A stretch of 64,000 nucleotides of DNA, taken from NCBI GenBank assembly GCA_950097015.1, contig CATNEN010000001.1:12732001-12796000 (forward strand), given 5' to 3'. The position numbers and the translations under genes were made by a program. How positions within the stretch are numbered: the stretch's first letter is position 1; each line of letters starts with the position of its first letter. Below the pieces are notes generated by a model. It was given only the letters and a program-made list of their open reading frames with translations. It had not been told where the DNA came from and ran no database searches. Positions 1-8,307 of this stretch are shown here, in pieces. This DNA comes from Macrostomum hystrix (lineage: Eukaryota > Platyhelminthes > Macrostomidae).

Positions 1-933
1 ACAAGACAGGGCTCAGCAGCCTACTGTCGTCAGTAGTGCGATACGCAGCTGACTCCTAGCTTCGGTAGCGGTGGTCGAATCGGCCTAGGCTCTTGTCACA
101 GAACTGCGGAAAGGCTATCGGCAAAGCAGAAAGATGATCTAGGGTAGCGCAACCACCCAATGCGCCTACGTTGCCACCGCAGGCATTTGGGAACTTGGGT
201 CCCCGGAGTACACAGCTCCTAGTTTATCACGCAGATCTAGACAAGCCGAAAAATGAGCAAACTGCAACTTCCGTTTTAGACTGGGGTGAGAGCCCCAGAA
301 TGGATCGAGACACGCCTCAAAAGGGGATTCCTGAATTCGCGCTACAGGGGTCTAGAAAGGTGGTACTAAGAACTTGAATGAGAATCCGTAGCCAGAATCC
401 TACTCATAGCACATCAGACACATTTTATACATTAGACTGTAGCCTACGCATTCAGTAACTAACAAATCTGAATCCGTGTGAGTTGAGGAGATCAGAGGCT
501 GGAGAGATTATGCAGAACAACTGGCTGAATGATTACGCAAGCAGAGAGTAAGTTGATCACCCCTCTCGCTCGCCGCAGTTGCGAGAGGAGGGGAAAAGAA
601 GGGGAATTCCATTGACAGGGGAGGTTGACACGCACATTTGAGTCTGCCAGAGAGTAAGGAAAACCGGCCAAGGAATCCCGCACCCTTAGAGGAAATGTAC
701 ACGCTACACTCCGCATTTTACTCGCAAATCCCTAGCTCCTTGTTTCTCTCATGCGCGCTTACAGTTGCCTTCCTGCCGCAGCCTTCTAGCTCGGCCTCGC
801 CAGAGCCCACCCCCTAATAAATTAGCCACTCATGTCTGAGGGCTGCCGAAGAGAGAAAATAATTAGGAAAACGACAAAGGAGAGATTTAAATTGTACTAA
901 AATAATAGGCCCAATAAATTAGTAAAGGCTGTA
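1..933. repeat. Left part of intron insertion in gene 1
   Basis: This stretch matches 61010-61942 almost base for base (constant offset 61009). It holds no convincing gene; the short open frames have no family resemblance. It is one side of an insertion of about 2 kb in the first intron of gene 1, split here by the Polinton that begins at 934. It may be part of a non-autonomous mobile element, but no terminal structure or coding region was seen that would classify it. Confidence 0.75.
928..933. other. Target-site duplication, left copy
   Basis: GCTGTA directly precedes the left terminal inverted repeat. The same hexamer follows the right terminal repeat at 17572-17577 and occurs once at the uninterrupted paralogous site, 61937-61942. 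Six-base duplications are typical of Polinton integration. Confidence 0.95.
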
Positions 934-1311
934 AGTAGTAGGGGTTATGTGCACTCTGCCGCAGGATTTTCCGCGGAAAAGCCACGGGCCCAGTGAGTAA
1001 ACATAGGCGCCCATGTAAATGCATTGGTGGATTCTGCCGCAGGGAAAGCCGTGGCAGTTCCGGGGAGGCCCAGGTGGATTTGCTAAAAATAGAAACAAGG
1101 GAAGTGTACATTACTGACCCACTTTACAAAGCATGCCACAAGTATATTCACTGTTCGCTGTATATTCACGTTCCGCACAATAATTTTAATGCATAGAGAC
1201 CTGAAATTTCATATCGTGCGTTTCTATGGCTGGAGTAACCTTGGGGTTAGTGAGTGAACATAGGAGCCTATGTAAATGCATTGATGTGCTCTGCCGCAGG
1301 GAAAGCCGTGG
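934..1311 (+). repeat. Polinton left terminal inverted repeat (378 bp)
   Basis: It pairs with the reverse complement of 17184-17571. The only indel noticed is 10 bp: an extra TATATTCACG on the right. It contains a perfect 14-bp palindrome, TTTTCCGCGGAAAA, at 967-980 and three copies of a CTGCCGCAGG core near 956, 1035 and 1291. A block of about 95 bp inside the repeat (about 991-1092) recurs in diverged form at about 1240-1358, running past the inner end of the repeat. Confidence 0.95.
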
Positions 1312-1424
1312 GAGTTCCGGGGTGGGGTGGGGAGGTCCGGGGCTGATTTGTAAAAAATGTGGGTTAGTGGGAACTCGCGGACCATGTTTTACTATAGCTG
1401 TATGTTTGCGGCAATGGTTTAGTC

Positions 1425-1432
1425 TATATAAG
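1425..1432 (+). promoter_or_regulatory. Putative TATA box upstream of the PC4-like gene
   Basis: TATATAAG lies 75 bp before the ATG at 1507, in non-coding sequence just inside the left terminal repeat. The position suits a core promoter driving the rightward genes, and the element encodes its own TBP homologue. No transcript data are available. Confidence 0.5.
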
Positions 1433-1506
1433 TACCAAAAATTGATTGATTCACGTGGAGCCGAAATTTTGTTTAAACGAGATAATTAATTCTGTTTAAG
1501 TTTGTC

Positions 1507-2274
1507 ATGGACATCTGCGAAGGATATAAGCTGCAAATACAGGAATATGAAGGAGTGAAATTCATTGCTATCAGAAAATTTTACCGACATGGCAGCACTG
1601 CGAGTTTGAAACCTGGAGTCCCCGGTTTCAATTTGAACATCCGGCAATGGCAGAAGCTCAAGGAACTGAAGAGATCGCTTGTCAAGGCTGCCTTGGACAA
1701 CCAGCCGAAAGTTGTACAACTTGGCTTTGATAAATTCATCGAGGTGAAGGACAGCATCATCTGGCTAAAGCGACTGCCCGAGGACTGCTGCGAAGAGTTT
1801 CTTAAGCGGAACACAGTGCCGCTGACACCACCGCTGTGGCGGAAGCTGTGGCAGTACGCGGATTGGATTGACGGGCAGCTATCGGCTCAACGTGAGATGT
1901 CAGATATGTACGAGCTGGAGCCAGGATCTTCCTCGGACAGCATCAAAGGCGAAGACGGTGCTGGTGACAACGCACATCAAACCAAACCTGCCCTGAAGAT
2001 GGAAGATTCGGACGGTGCTGCTGCTGCTGATGAAGCTGCAATGTCATCCAATCTGCAAATTGATACGGAGTTCGCCACTTCAACGCCTTTGTCACTTTCA
2101 AAGGCTGTAGCTGGAGCCATTCCTCAGCAAGACACTGATCTACAGGAGGACCCAGTCTGGTACCAATTCCGAGCTCAAGCGGCTGCAGCTGAGAATGCTA
2201 GGAAGCGCAAGCAGCCGTCGTTTGCTCTGCGTAGATTGGATGCCATGAAGCTGCCCAAACTGCGCTTCGACTGA
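1507..2274 (+). CDS. PC4/p15-like single-stranded-DNA-binding coactivator
   Basis: A 255-residue protein. Residues about 12-55 fit the transcriptional coactivator PC4 (p15/Sub1) fold: a beta strand rich in aromatic and aliphatic residues (FIAIRKFY), then a Pro-Gly-containing turn (LKPGVPGFNL) and the helix start RQWQKLKEL. PC4 binds single-stranded DNA and melts promoters or stabilises replication intermediates. Residues about 66-90 (VVQLGFDKFIEV) could be another strand set of the same fold. The C-terminal half is acidic and low in complexity, with a basic patch (RKRKQ) near the end. It is the first rightward gene, 75 bp after a TATA box. Family assignment rests on motif resemblance. The role in the element, transcription or replication, is inference. 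Confidence 0.65.
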   Translation: MDICEGYKLQIQEYEGVKFIAIRKFYRHGSTASLKPGVPGFNLNIRQWQKLKELKRSLVKAALDNQPKVVQLGFDKFIEVKDSIIWLKRLPEDCCEEFLKRNTVPLTPPLWRKLWQYADWIDGQLSAQREMSDMYELEPGSSSDSIKGEDGAGDNAHQTKPALKMEDSDGAAAADEAAMSSNLQIDTEFATSTPLSLSKAVAGAIPQQDTDLQEDPVWYQFRAQAAAAENARKRKQPSFALRRLDAMKLPKLRFD

Positions 2275-2374
2275 ATGCGGACCCTCTGACACTAAAAGCA
2301 ACATTTTTATCCATACTTTTTTTTCCAATTTTTAAAAAAAAATATGTGCTGCTTGTGCGTTCCAACATCTTAAG

Positions 2375-2384
2375 AATAAATAAA
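2375..2384 (+). terminator. Overlapping AATAAA polyadenylation signals
   Basis: Two overlapping AATAAA hexamers lie about 100 bp after the PC4-like stop codon and immediately before the integrase ATG at 2387. They could end a transcript of the first gene, or lie in the integrase leader without function. Confidence 0.4.
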
Positions 2385-2386
2385 TT

Positions 2387-3484
2387 ATGAAAATTTTCGC
2401 CTCATTGTTTCTGAAAATTGAAAAAATTTACTTTAACCCGAATCAGCCAGCGAGTTATTGCAGTTCTTCAAAGCTTCAACATGAACTGAGAAAAAGAGAT
2501 TATCACATCGGGGTTAAGGGGATTGAGCAATGGCTAAGTCAGCAGCCAGTGCATACTCTACATAAGCCGGCTAGAGTTCGATTTCAAAGGGCGCCAATAA
2601 TAGTCAGAGCCATTGATGATCAGTGGGAGTTGGATCTGGTGGAAATGATTCCGTTTGCCAAATATAATCGCGGGCATAAATACATTCTTACATGTATAGA
2701 TGTTTTATCTAAATTCGCTATGGCCAGAGCTCTGAGGTCTAAAAGCGCAGCAGAAGTGCAATCAGCGTTTGAGAGCATGCTGAAGAGCTCAAAGCGGCAG
2801 CCACGCACCGTCCGCACGGATCAAGGAAAGGAGTTTATTAACACAATATTTCGCCAGTTCTGCATAGACCGCGGGATTCTGGCGTTTCCAACAAACAGTG
2901 AGCACAAAGCTGCTGTAATAGAAAGATGGAATCGAACTTTAAAAAGCAAGATGTGGCGTTATTTTACTCACAACAGCACTCTACAATGGCTTGATGTGCT
3001 ACCTAAACTGGTCAAGTCCTATAACAATACATTCCACAGAAGCATCAAGACTACACCAATGAATGTTTGCAAAGAAAATGAGACTGACATCTGGATGAAT
3101 CTTTACGATGGGAAAGCGATTGAGACAGTTAAGAAGCTGAGAAAACCGAAGTTCAGTGAAAACCAGTCTGTACGAATTTCAAATGCTCCCAGACTCTTCA
3201 GAAAGGGATACATGGCTAACTGGAGTGAAGAAGTGTATACTGTAGTGTCTAGAGCTCCAAAGCATTATCCGTATATGTACCAGATTCGAGACATGAAGGG
3301 TGAAGATATTCGAGGCCTCTTACATGAGCATGAGCTGCAAGCTGTTCCGGACTCCCAGCGGCTGTATGTGATTGAAAAGATTCTAAAGACTGAGAAGCGG
3401 AAGGGAAAGATTCGCTATCTCGTAAAGTGGGCCGACTACAACTCGACTGGCTGGGTGGATGAGAAGGACTTAAGAAAGGTATAG
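2387..3484 (+). CDS. INT: Polinton integrase with C-terminal chromodomain
   Basis: A 365-residue retroviral-type (rve, RNase H fold) integrase that should cut and join the element ends to target DNA. The catalytic triad is visible: D83 in WELDLVEM, D145 in VRTDQGKEF and E179 in AAVIERWNRT, with 33 residues between D145 and E179. The N-terminal part before residue 70 is short and shows no clear HHCC zinc finger. Residues about 327-362 (YVIEKIL...YLVKWADY...W) form a chromodomain, the module that in Polintons and chromoviral integrases is thought to read histone marks at target sites. The 6-bp target duplication around this element fits its activity. All key residues are present, so it may be functional. 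Confidence 0.95.
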   Translation: MKIFASLFLKIEKIYFNPNQPASYCSSSKLQHELRKRDYHIGVKGIEQWLSQQPVHTLHKPARVRFQRAPIIVRAIDDQWELDLVEMIPFAKYNRGHKYILTCIDVLSKFAMARALRSKSAAEVQSAFESMLKSSKRQPRTVRTDQGKEFINTIFRQFCIDRGILAFPTNSEHKAAVIERWNRTLKSKMWRYFTHNSTLQWLDVLPKLVKSYNNTFHRSIKTTPMNVCKENETDIWMNLYDGKAIETVKKLRKPKFSENQSVRISNAPRLFRKGYMANWSEEVYTVVSRAPKHYPYMYQIRDMKGEDIRGLLHEHELQAVPDSQRLYVIEKILKTEKRKGKIRYLVKWADYNSTGWVDEKDLRKV

Positions 3485-3496
3485 ACATCTAAGTTA

Positions 3497-3505
3497 TTCG
3501 ATATT
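3497..3505 (+). promoter_or_regulatory. TTCGATATT motif before the minor capsid gene
   Basis: The nonamer ends 21 bp before the ATG at 3527. The same nonamer lies 15-23 bp before the ATG at 8308 (8285-8293), with an overlapping near copy at 8292-8299. It may be a shared late promoter or initiator of the element; two occurrences are weak support. Confidence 0.3.
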
Positions 3506-3526
3506 TTAATATTTTGATTTTGAGGA

Positions 3527-4333
3527 ATGAGCAGCATCGTAATAAACAGTGAGCATGCAGAAGGTTCTTCTAGTGACTTTAATTTTCGCCTGTCTGCACC
3601 TATATACTTGGATCGAAATGTGGATTATGAGGCAGGTCTGGCTGAAATCCATATGCCTACTGCATGGCTCAATGTTGACGAGCCTTACTGCTTCACAGTC
3701 TCGGATGGAAGAGAGCATGAGGCCCTGGTTCTTCAACCCGGACGCTTTGACAGAGTGGAGGAGCTGGTGGAGCGGTTGAACGAGCTACTAGTCAACTCTG
3801 AGTCACTGTTCTTTGATGCCATGAGCGATAGAGAGTCTGAGATGGAGGCTGATGAATCGGGCCTGATGGCTCGCAGCAATAAAGATTTTGGGATAAAGTT
3901 TGAAATTCAGAATCAAAGAACAGTGATGCACAACAATACCACACGAGCAGAGTTGTATTTTCCTCCAAGCAAAATCCTGCAGTGGTTGGGATTTGGAAAC
4001 CAGTCAATCAAAATCCCACCTGGGCGCCACGTGTCAAGCTGTTGCATCGGCTGTCCGCCCACCAACCTGGTCAATGTGCACTGCAGCCTTGTTGAGTCAA
4101 CAAGCTGCAACTGGGACTCTCTGCTGCGAACTGTGAACATCAGTTCTAATGCTGAATGGGGCTGCTACTTCAGCAAAGTGTTTAAGAAAACATTGTTCTT
4201 CCCAATCCAGAAAGCAAATTTTCTACACAGCATTCGAATTCAACTGCGGGATACATTTGGTCACTCTCTGACCTCTCAGAGCTGCAGTCCTGTTTTGCTC
4301 ACGATTCAGATCCGGGAGAAACTTATTCGATGA
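3527..4333 (+). CDS. PX: Polinton minor capsid (penton-like) protein
   Basis: A 268-residue protein. The N-terminal pattern, residues about 18-50 (FNFRLSAPIYLDR, then YEAGLAEIHMPTAWLNV), is the conserved start of Polinton minor capsid proteins, where a single jelly-roll forms the penton at the particle five-fold vertices. It lies between integrase and the major capsid gene, the usual neighbourhood. Its stop codon overlaps the next ATG in an ATGA (4330-4333). The ATG at 3527 puts the conserved segment close to the N terminus, as in the family. The jelly-roll itself is inferred from family resemblance and cannot be proved by eye. Confidence 0.8.
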   Translation: MSSIVINSEHAEGSSSDFNFRLSAPIYLDRNVDYEAGLAEIHMPTAWLNVDEPYCFTVSDGREHEALVLQPGRFDRVEELVERLNELLVNSESLFFDAMSDRESEMEADESGLMARSNKDFGIKFEIQNQRTVMHNNTTRAELYFPPSKILQWLGFGNQSIKIPPGRHVSSCCIGCPPTNLVNVHCSLVESTSCNWDSLLRTVNISSNAEWGCYFSKVFKKTLFFPIQKANFLHSIRIQLRDTFGHSLTSQSCSPVLLTIQIREKLIR

Positions 4334-4653
4334 ACTATCAGCAGCTGATCCGGCAGTACTCTGGAACTCGAAATGGAAGCGATAAATCTGCGCCCTATGG
4401 GTGCGGAAGTTTTCCAGGGATCATGACATATCAACCTCCTCCAGCAACTTCACCAGCACATGCATCTCAGTTGGCCTCGGCTGGCAAAAGCGTTAACAAA
4501 AGAAGACGGTTGAATGCTAAAGTTTCTAGGAAAAAGAGAATACAGAAGACACCTCGCCAAAATGGCAAGAAGGGGAAAAATCAAGGAAACGGAAAAATGC
4601 AGGTAGAAAGAAACCTAAGAAAGGAGAGAGCAAAGCAAAGGGCAAAACGGTAA
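4330..4653 (+). CDS. Small Arg/Lys-rich protein, candidate virion core protein
   Basis: A 107-residue protein whose second half is extremely basic (runs such as NKRRRLNAK, RKKRIQK, RKERAKQRAKR). Adenovirus-like particles use small basic core proteins to condense DNA, so a packaging role is plausible, but no domain is recognised. Its ATG overlaps the minor capsid stop (ATGA). The frame stops at 4653, 64 bp short of the major capsid ATG. The -1 frame is open from about 4530 to a stop at 4713-4715, two bases before that ATG, and is equally Lys/Arg-rich to its end. This suggests that the true C terminus lies in the -1 frame, through an indel or ribosomal slippage at an A-run, for example near 4593. 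Confidence 0.6.
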   Translation: MNYQQLIRQYSGTRNGSDKSAPYGCGSFPGIMTYQPPPATSPAHASQLASAGKSVNKRRRLNAKVSRKKRIQKTPRQNGKKGKNQGNGKMQVERNLRKERAKQRAKR

Positions 4654-4717
4654 GCAAGAGGAAGCGAAAAGTCAGCAGGAAAACGGTGAAGCGCGTGCTG
4701 GACTCTTTGTCGTAGAA

Positions 4718-6007
4718 ATGGCTTATGGATTCAACCCAAGGCTCGATTTGTTCAAGGCTCCTGCGCTGCAGACTGCCATTGACAAATCCTCCTATGTCGA
4801 TATTCACCCCGTGAACTCAATTGCTGCAAATGCACCCATCGAATTCGATTGCCACCCATCAGCTGACGAATACACCGAACTATTGAATTCTTTTCTGTAC
4901 ATTCGCTGCCGCCTAGTCCGACTGGATGGGTGCTTGCTGAGGGAGAATGTTCTGAACGCTGAAGGAGAGCTGACAGAGCGCCGAGACAGTGATGTGCACC
5001 CTGAAAACTTTGTCCTGTCTACGCTCTTCTCTGATGTCGTTGTGAGCATTAACCAGCGAGTTGTGTCCGGGGGGAGACCAACTCTATCCCTACGAGCGTA
5101 TCATGCCTATTTCAAAGCTCTCATGAGTTCCTCAGACGCCCAGCAGCTGAAGTTCTACCCCGCTGGATTCCTGCAACCTGACTCCGCTGCAGAGGCGCAC
5201 ATGGAGAGCCACAGGCAGTCCCGCTGGGTGGAGTATGCCGGACCGTTGCTCAGCGACATCTTCCAGTGCCCCATGTTGCTGCTGAACAACCTACACCTGC
5301 ACATCAAGTTGGTGCCCAGCGACGCTGTATTTGCCATCAGAACCCCGGTCACAAACAACACAGCCTACCGCATGGAAATCTCCCACTGCATCCTGCATCT
5401 CTGCCGAGTCAAGGTGGCTTCTCACATCAGCCTAGCCCATGAGCAGGGACTGATCAACCAGAATGCGCTCTATCCTATGGAGCGAGCCGAAATGCAGAAC
5501 TTTATTCTGCCCCAGGGAATCCAGTCGAAGAACATTGAAGGCTTTACCCACGGAAAACTCCCTAAGTTCATCATGCTGGCTTTCGTGAGCCACCGAGCCT
5601 TCAACGGGAATCATCACACCAGCCCCTTCGAGTTCCAGAGCTTCAACCTCAGCCAGCTAGCTCTAAAGAAAGGCGGGGAAACCATGTGCCACGGTGCATT
5701 CACACCCGAAAACAACTCATTTGTGCGAGAGTACTTGCATTACCTGAAAAGCTGCCAGTCTGCCAGCCCCACCAACTCGGTCCCTTGGATCCCCTATCAG
5801 ATCTTCTCCAACGACAACACCGTGTTAGCGTTCGACCTCACACCCGAGGGAGCAGCCCTGTGGTACGGACAGAAAGAAGGAAACCTGCGGCTGGAGATTC
5901 GGTTCCGACAGGCGCTTGACGAGGCCGTGACTCTGATTGTCATGTGCCTGTATGACTCTCTGATTGAAGTCACCAAGCATAGGGAAATTTTGCTAGATTT
6001 TTCATAA
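4718..6007 (+). CDS. PY: Polinton major capsid protein (double jelly-roll)
   Basis: A 429-residue protein of the family often annotated in animal genomes as F54H12.2-like, which is the Polinton double jelly-roll major capsid protein. The N-terminal signature is clear: LDLFKAP...TAIDKSSYVDIHPVNSIAANAPIEF at about residues 9-45, then a Tyr-rich stretch leading into LYIRCRLVRLDG, and FSDVVVSINQRVVS at about residues 102-115. Trimers of such proteins tile icosahedral shells in adenovirus-like and virophage-like particles. It begins two bases after the -1 frame end of the basic protein and ends five bases before the protease ATG. Length fits the family and no break is seen. Confidence 0.88.
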   Translation: MAYGFNPRLDLFKAPALQTAIDKSSYVDIHPVNSIAANAPIEFDCHPSADEYTELLNSFLYIRCRLVRLDGCLLRENVLNAEGELTERRDSDVHPENFVLSTLFSDVVVSINQRVVSGGRPTLSLRAYHAYFKALMSSSDAQQLKFYPAGFLQPDSAAEAHMESHRQSRWVEYAGPLLSDIFQCPMLLLNNLHLHIKLVPSDAVFAIRTPVTNNTAYRMEISHCILHLCRVKVASHISLAHEQGLINQNALYPMERAEMQNFILPQGIQSKNIEGFTHGKLPKFIMLAFVSHRAFNGNHHTSPFEFQSFNLSQLALKKGGETMCHGAFTPENNSFVREYLHYLKSCQSASPTNSVPWIPYQIFSNDNTVLAFDLTPEGAALWYGQKEGNLRLEIRFRQALDEAVTLIVMCLYDSLIEVTKHREILLDFS

Positions 6008-6012
6008 TAATT

Positions 6013-6474
6013 ATGAACACTTTTCAGATGTTTAAACTTGCCAGAAGCTTTTTGCCCATTAGAAACGTTTTTATAGTGTCTCTAAATTTGAATAGTTCTA
6101 ATAATGCTGAATTAGAATTTCATTTGCGGAGTTACCTGAATGAGAAAACATATAAGAGCAAATTTATTTTCCTTTTGTTGCATCACAGCTCCTTGTCAGG
6201 TCACTGGGTGGTTTGCGACGTCACTTACGGGAATTCTGTGGAGCTTTTCAATTCCCTTGGCTGGGACTCGAAAACTTTAATGATTATTCATGATTTACTG
6301 CAAGTAGCCTTGGGTTCCCCGCTTCGTTTGAGCAGCAATGTGGATCGAATTCAAAGCTGTGACTCTGTCAAATGCGGTCTCTTCTGTCTTTATTTTACTT
6401 ATCAGAAGTTTCAATTCAAACGGTCATTTAAGTGGGTTCTGCGACAACTGCATGCAAGGAAAAGAGCCACCTGA
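6013..6474 (+). CDS. PRO: Adenain-like cysteine protease
   Basis: A 153-residue protease of the adenovirus/Ulp1 (C5-like) clan, expected to mature capsid or core proteins. Visible catalytic elements are H64 in SGHWVV, Q114 of the oxyanion hole and C121 in VKCGLFC, with the Q-x6-C spacing of adenain. The position that follows LF in adenain and normally carries the acidic member of the triad is N80 here (VELFNSLGW), so the third catalytic group may be substituted or supplied by another residue such as D69. It follows the major capsid gene by five bases. Length is a little short but complete for the family. Confidence 0.88.
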   Translation: MNTFQMFKLARSFLPIRNVFIVSLNLNSSNNAELEFHLRSYLNEKTYKSKFIFLLLHHSSLSGHWVVCDVTYGNSVELFNSLGWDSKTLMIIHDLLQVALGSPLRLSSNVDRIQSCDSVKCGLFCLYFTYQKFQFKRSFKWVLRQLHARKRAT

Positions 6475-6523
6475 ATGACAGAATGCTTCGGCAGTTCGAA
6501 GCCAGCCTAAGAAAGAGAAAGTT

Positions 6524-7213
6524 ATGAAAGTCAGCTCTACAAATTGGCTAAATCCGACTATGGAAACCAGTGCGAATAGAACCTGCTATGATGCCCGCCT
6601 GCGGCAGGGAAGCTGCATGATTGTCAGCGGGCCAACCAATGCTGGCAAGACAACCTTCGTGAAGCAGCTAATTCAGTACAGGGATGTCATGTTTGATACG
6701 ATGCCTGAGAGAGTCCTGTGGTACTATGGGGTTTCGCAGACAGTGCACTCTGAGCTGAGCAGCCTGGGAGTGCACATGCAGCAGGGATTCCCCAGCAACA
6801 TTGAGGCGGCTCTAAGACCCAATGACCTGATTGTTTTTGATGATTTGATTGAAGAGACTTCTAGCTCTGCTGCGATGCGAAATGTATTCACCGGAATCGC
6901 TCATCACTTACCCTGCTTTCTGGTAATGCTGACTCAGAATGTATTTTTTAAAGGAAGAGAGTTGCGAACGATGAGTCTGAATGCGATGTACTTTGTCATC
7001 ATGAAGAACCCCAGAGACCAGCTGCAGATTGCAGCACTGGGCAGGCAGTGCTTTGCAGAGAAGCCCGGCTTTCTGCTGTCTGTGTTTAAGCATGTGACCG
7101 CTCAAGGCAGGGGAGCTTACCTGCTTCTGGATTTCCACCCATCCACTCCCGATGAGCTGCGAGTGCGAGCGCGGATCCTGCCCAACCAGCGCCCCCACCT
7201 GGTTTATACCTAA
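6524..7213 (+). CDS. ATP: A32/FtsK-like genome-packaging ATPase
   Basis: A 229-residue P-loop ATPase of the HerA/FtsK superfamily, the class that pumps DNA into Polinton, virophage and poxvirus particles. The Walker A motif is GPTNAGKT at residues 36-43, with Walker B LIVFDDL at 102-108. A sensor-like LTQN follows at 136-139, then FFKGRELRTMSLNAMYFVIMKNPRD, the typical segment after it. It lies 49 bp after the protease and 39 bp before the next gene. All key residues are intact. Together with protease and both capsid proteins it completes the four-gene morphogenesis module. Confidence 0.93.
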   Translation: MKVSSTNWLNPTMETSANRTCYDARLRQGSCMIVSGPTNAGKTTFVKQLIQYRDVMFDTMPERVLWYYGVSQTVHSELSSLGVHMQQGFPSNIEAALRPNDLIVFDDLIEETSSSAAMRNVFTGIAHHLPCFLVMLTQNVFFKGRELRTMSLNAMYFVIMKNPRDQLQIAALGRQCFAEKPGFLLSVFKHVTAQGRGAYLLLDFHPSTPDELRVRARILPNQRPHLVYT

Positions 7214-7252
7214 GAATGGCAAATACGCTGTTTTCCATATCTATACTCAACA

Positions 7253-7576
7253 ATGGACACGCTTTGTTTTCATGAAAGCATCTTTGCAATTCTTGCATCA
7301 GCGAAATACACTGTCAGCTTCAAGCGCTTGCTAATCAAGCACGGTCCGAAAGAAGTGCGAAAATTCCTTGTTGAAGCCTGTTACAACCTATTGGAAAACA
7401 ACCTGACTTTCTCTCTTATTGAAAAGGCTGAGCTGGCAAAGTCCAAGCAGATTATTCGAAAAATCCCAGCACAAAGAAAAGAAGCTGACTTGCTAAATCA
7501 TAATTTCATAAAAATTCTCCCCACTCTGCTGAAGCTTGTGCATAGAAGAAAGAAGGAAAATGAACAAGTTCTCTGA
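7253..7576 (+). CDS. Small conserved Polinton protein, function unknown
   Basis: A 107-residue Lys-rich protein. The segment of residues about 27-75 (LIKHGPKEVRKFLVEACYNLLENN..., followed by basic helix-forming sequence ending in LRK-like steps) resembles the short Polinton proteins found near capsid genes with the pattern APKELV..L.E...N.LKGN..L......LR..K. Their function is not established; a core or scaffold role has been considered. Its 3' end overlaps the next gene by 17 bases in another frame. No catalytic motif is seen. Confidence 0.55.
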   Translation: MDTLCFHESIFAILASAKYTVSFKRLLIKHGPKEVRKFLVEACYNLLENNLTFSLIEKAELAKSKQIIRKIPAQRKEADLLNHNFIKILPTLLKLVHRRKKENEQVL

Positions 7577-8264
7577 GATGGTTCTGATTCCCAAGTCTGA
7601 GTATGACATGCTAATGATTAATGTGAAACCCAATGAGTCTGCAGGAGACATTGCGGTAAAGCAGGCACAGATTAAATGTGATGATATATTGTATGCCGAC
7701 GATTGCCCAGACAATGTAAAGACAGCCATGTACCAGAACGCTATGAAAAGTTTGTTGTCCAAGCGCAAGCAAGTTGGAAAGGAGAGTGTAGCAGGAAAGA
7801 GTCAAGCGGCAAAGAAACAGAAAGCAGAGATGCTGCCGAGCAGCTGGGCTGAAAAGATTGCCCAGTCCGTGCCCCAGAAATTCAAAACCAGGGCTCGCAG
7901 TCTATGGGCCATCCTATCTGATAATCCCTCCCTCATCCAGGTGTTCGAAAACGGCGAGGTGCAAATGGCTGGGCAGAGAATACCATCCTCAAACATCATG
8001 GATCTGTTTCATACTGCAGTGAGGGATTCAAAATGCGACAGCGAGCCGGTGGGCTGGAGTGAGTTTGTTTCATTGCTTCAAGACAGCAAGCTAAACATTC
8101 CAGCTTCAGCGATAGGGAAATCAGTGAGAAAGCTTATTTCCAAGCCAGCAGCCTCTCTAGAGGCAGAAGCTCTAGACTGTGCTCATCATACAGTCAAGGG
8201 ACTTGGAAGCGAGAGAGCCTGGTTACAGCTGGGCAGAAAGAAACTATTTAAGAAAGGAAATTAA
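7560..8264 (+). CDS. Conserved Polinton protein, function unknown
   Basis: About 234 residues from the ATG at 7560. An in-frame ATG at 7536 is possible, but the sequence MNKFSEMVLIPKSEYDML fits the usual N terminus of this family. A Lys-rich linker follows, then a compact region of about 85 residues with the pattern ILSDNPSLIQVFENGEVQMAGQRIPSSNIMDL and GWSEFVSLLQDSKLNIPASAIG. That pattern recurs in Polinton proteins encoded beside capsid genes. The C terminus is basic. No enzyme motif was found. The gene overlaps its upstream neighbour by 17 bases and precedes the exonuclease-like gene by 43 bases. A virion-associated role is likely from context only. Confidence 0.55.
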   Translation: MNKFSEMVLIPKSEYDMLMINVKPNESAGDIAVKQAQIKCDDILYADDCPDNVKTAMYQNAMKSLLSKRKQVGKESVAGKSQAAKKQKAEMLPSSWAEKIAQSVPQKFKTRARSLWAILSDNPSLIQVFENGEVQMAGQRIPSSNIMDLFHTAVRDSKCDSEPVGWSEFVSLLQDSKLNIPASAIGKSVRKLISKPAASLEAEALDCAHHTVKGLGSERAWLQLGRKKLFKKGN

Positions 8265-8284
8265 ATCAGCTGTCTGTATTTTCT

Positions 8285-8299
8285 TTCGATATTCGATAT
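8285..8299 (+). promoter_or_regulatory. Doubled TTCGATAT motif before the 8308 gene
   Basis: TTCGATATT (8285-8293) overlaps a second TTCGATATC (8292-8300). The same nonamer precedes the minor capsid gene at 3497-3505, at a similar distance from the ATG. It is a candidate element-specific promoter motif. Confidence 0.3.
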
Positions 8300-8307
8300 C
8301 GCCGATA

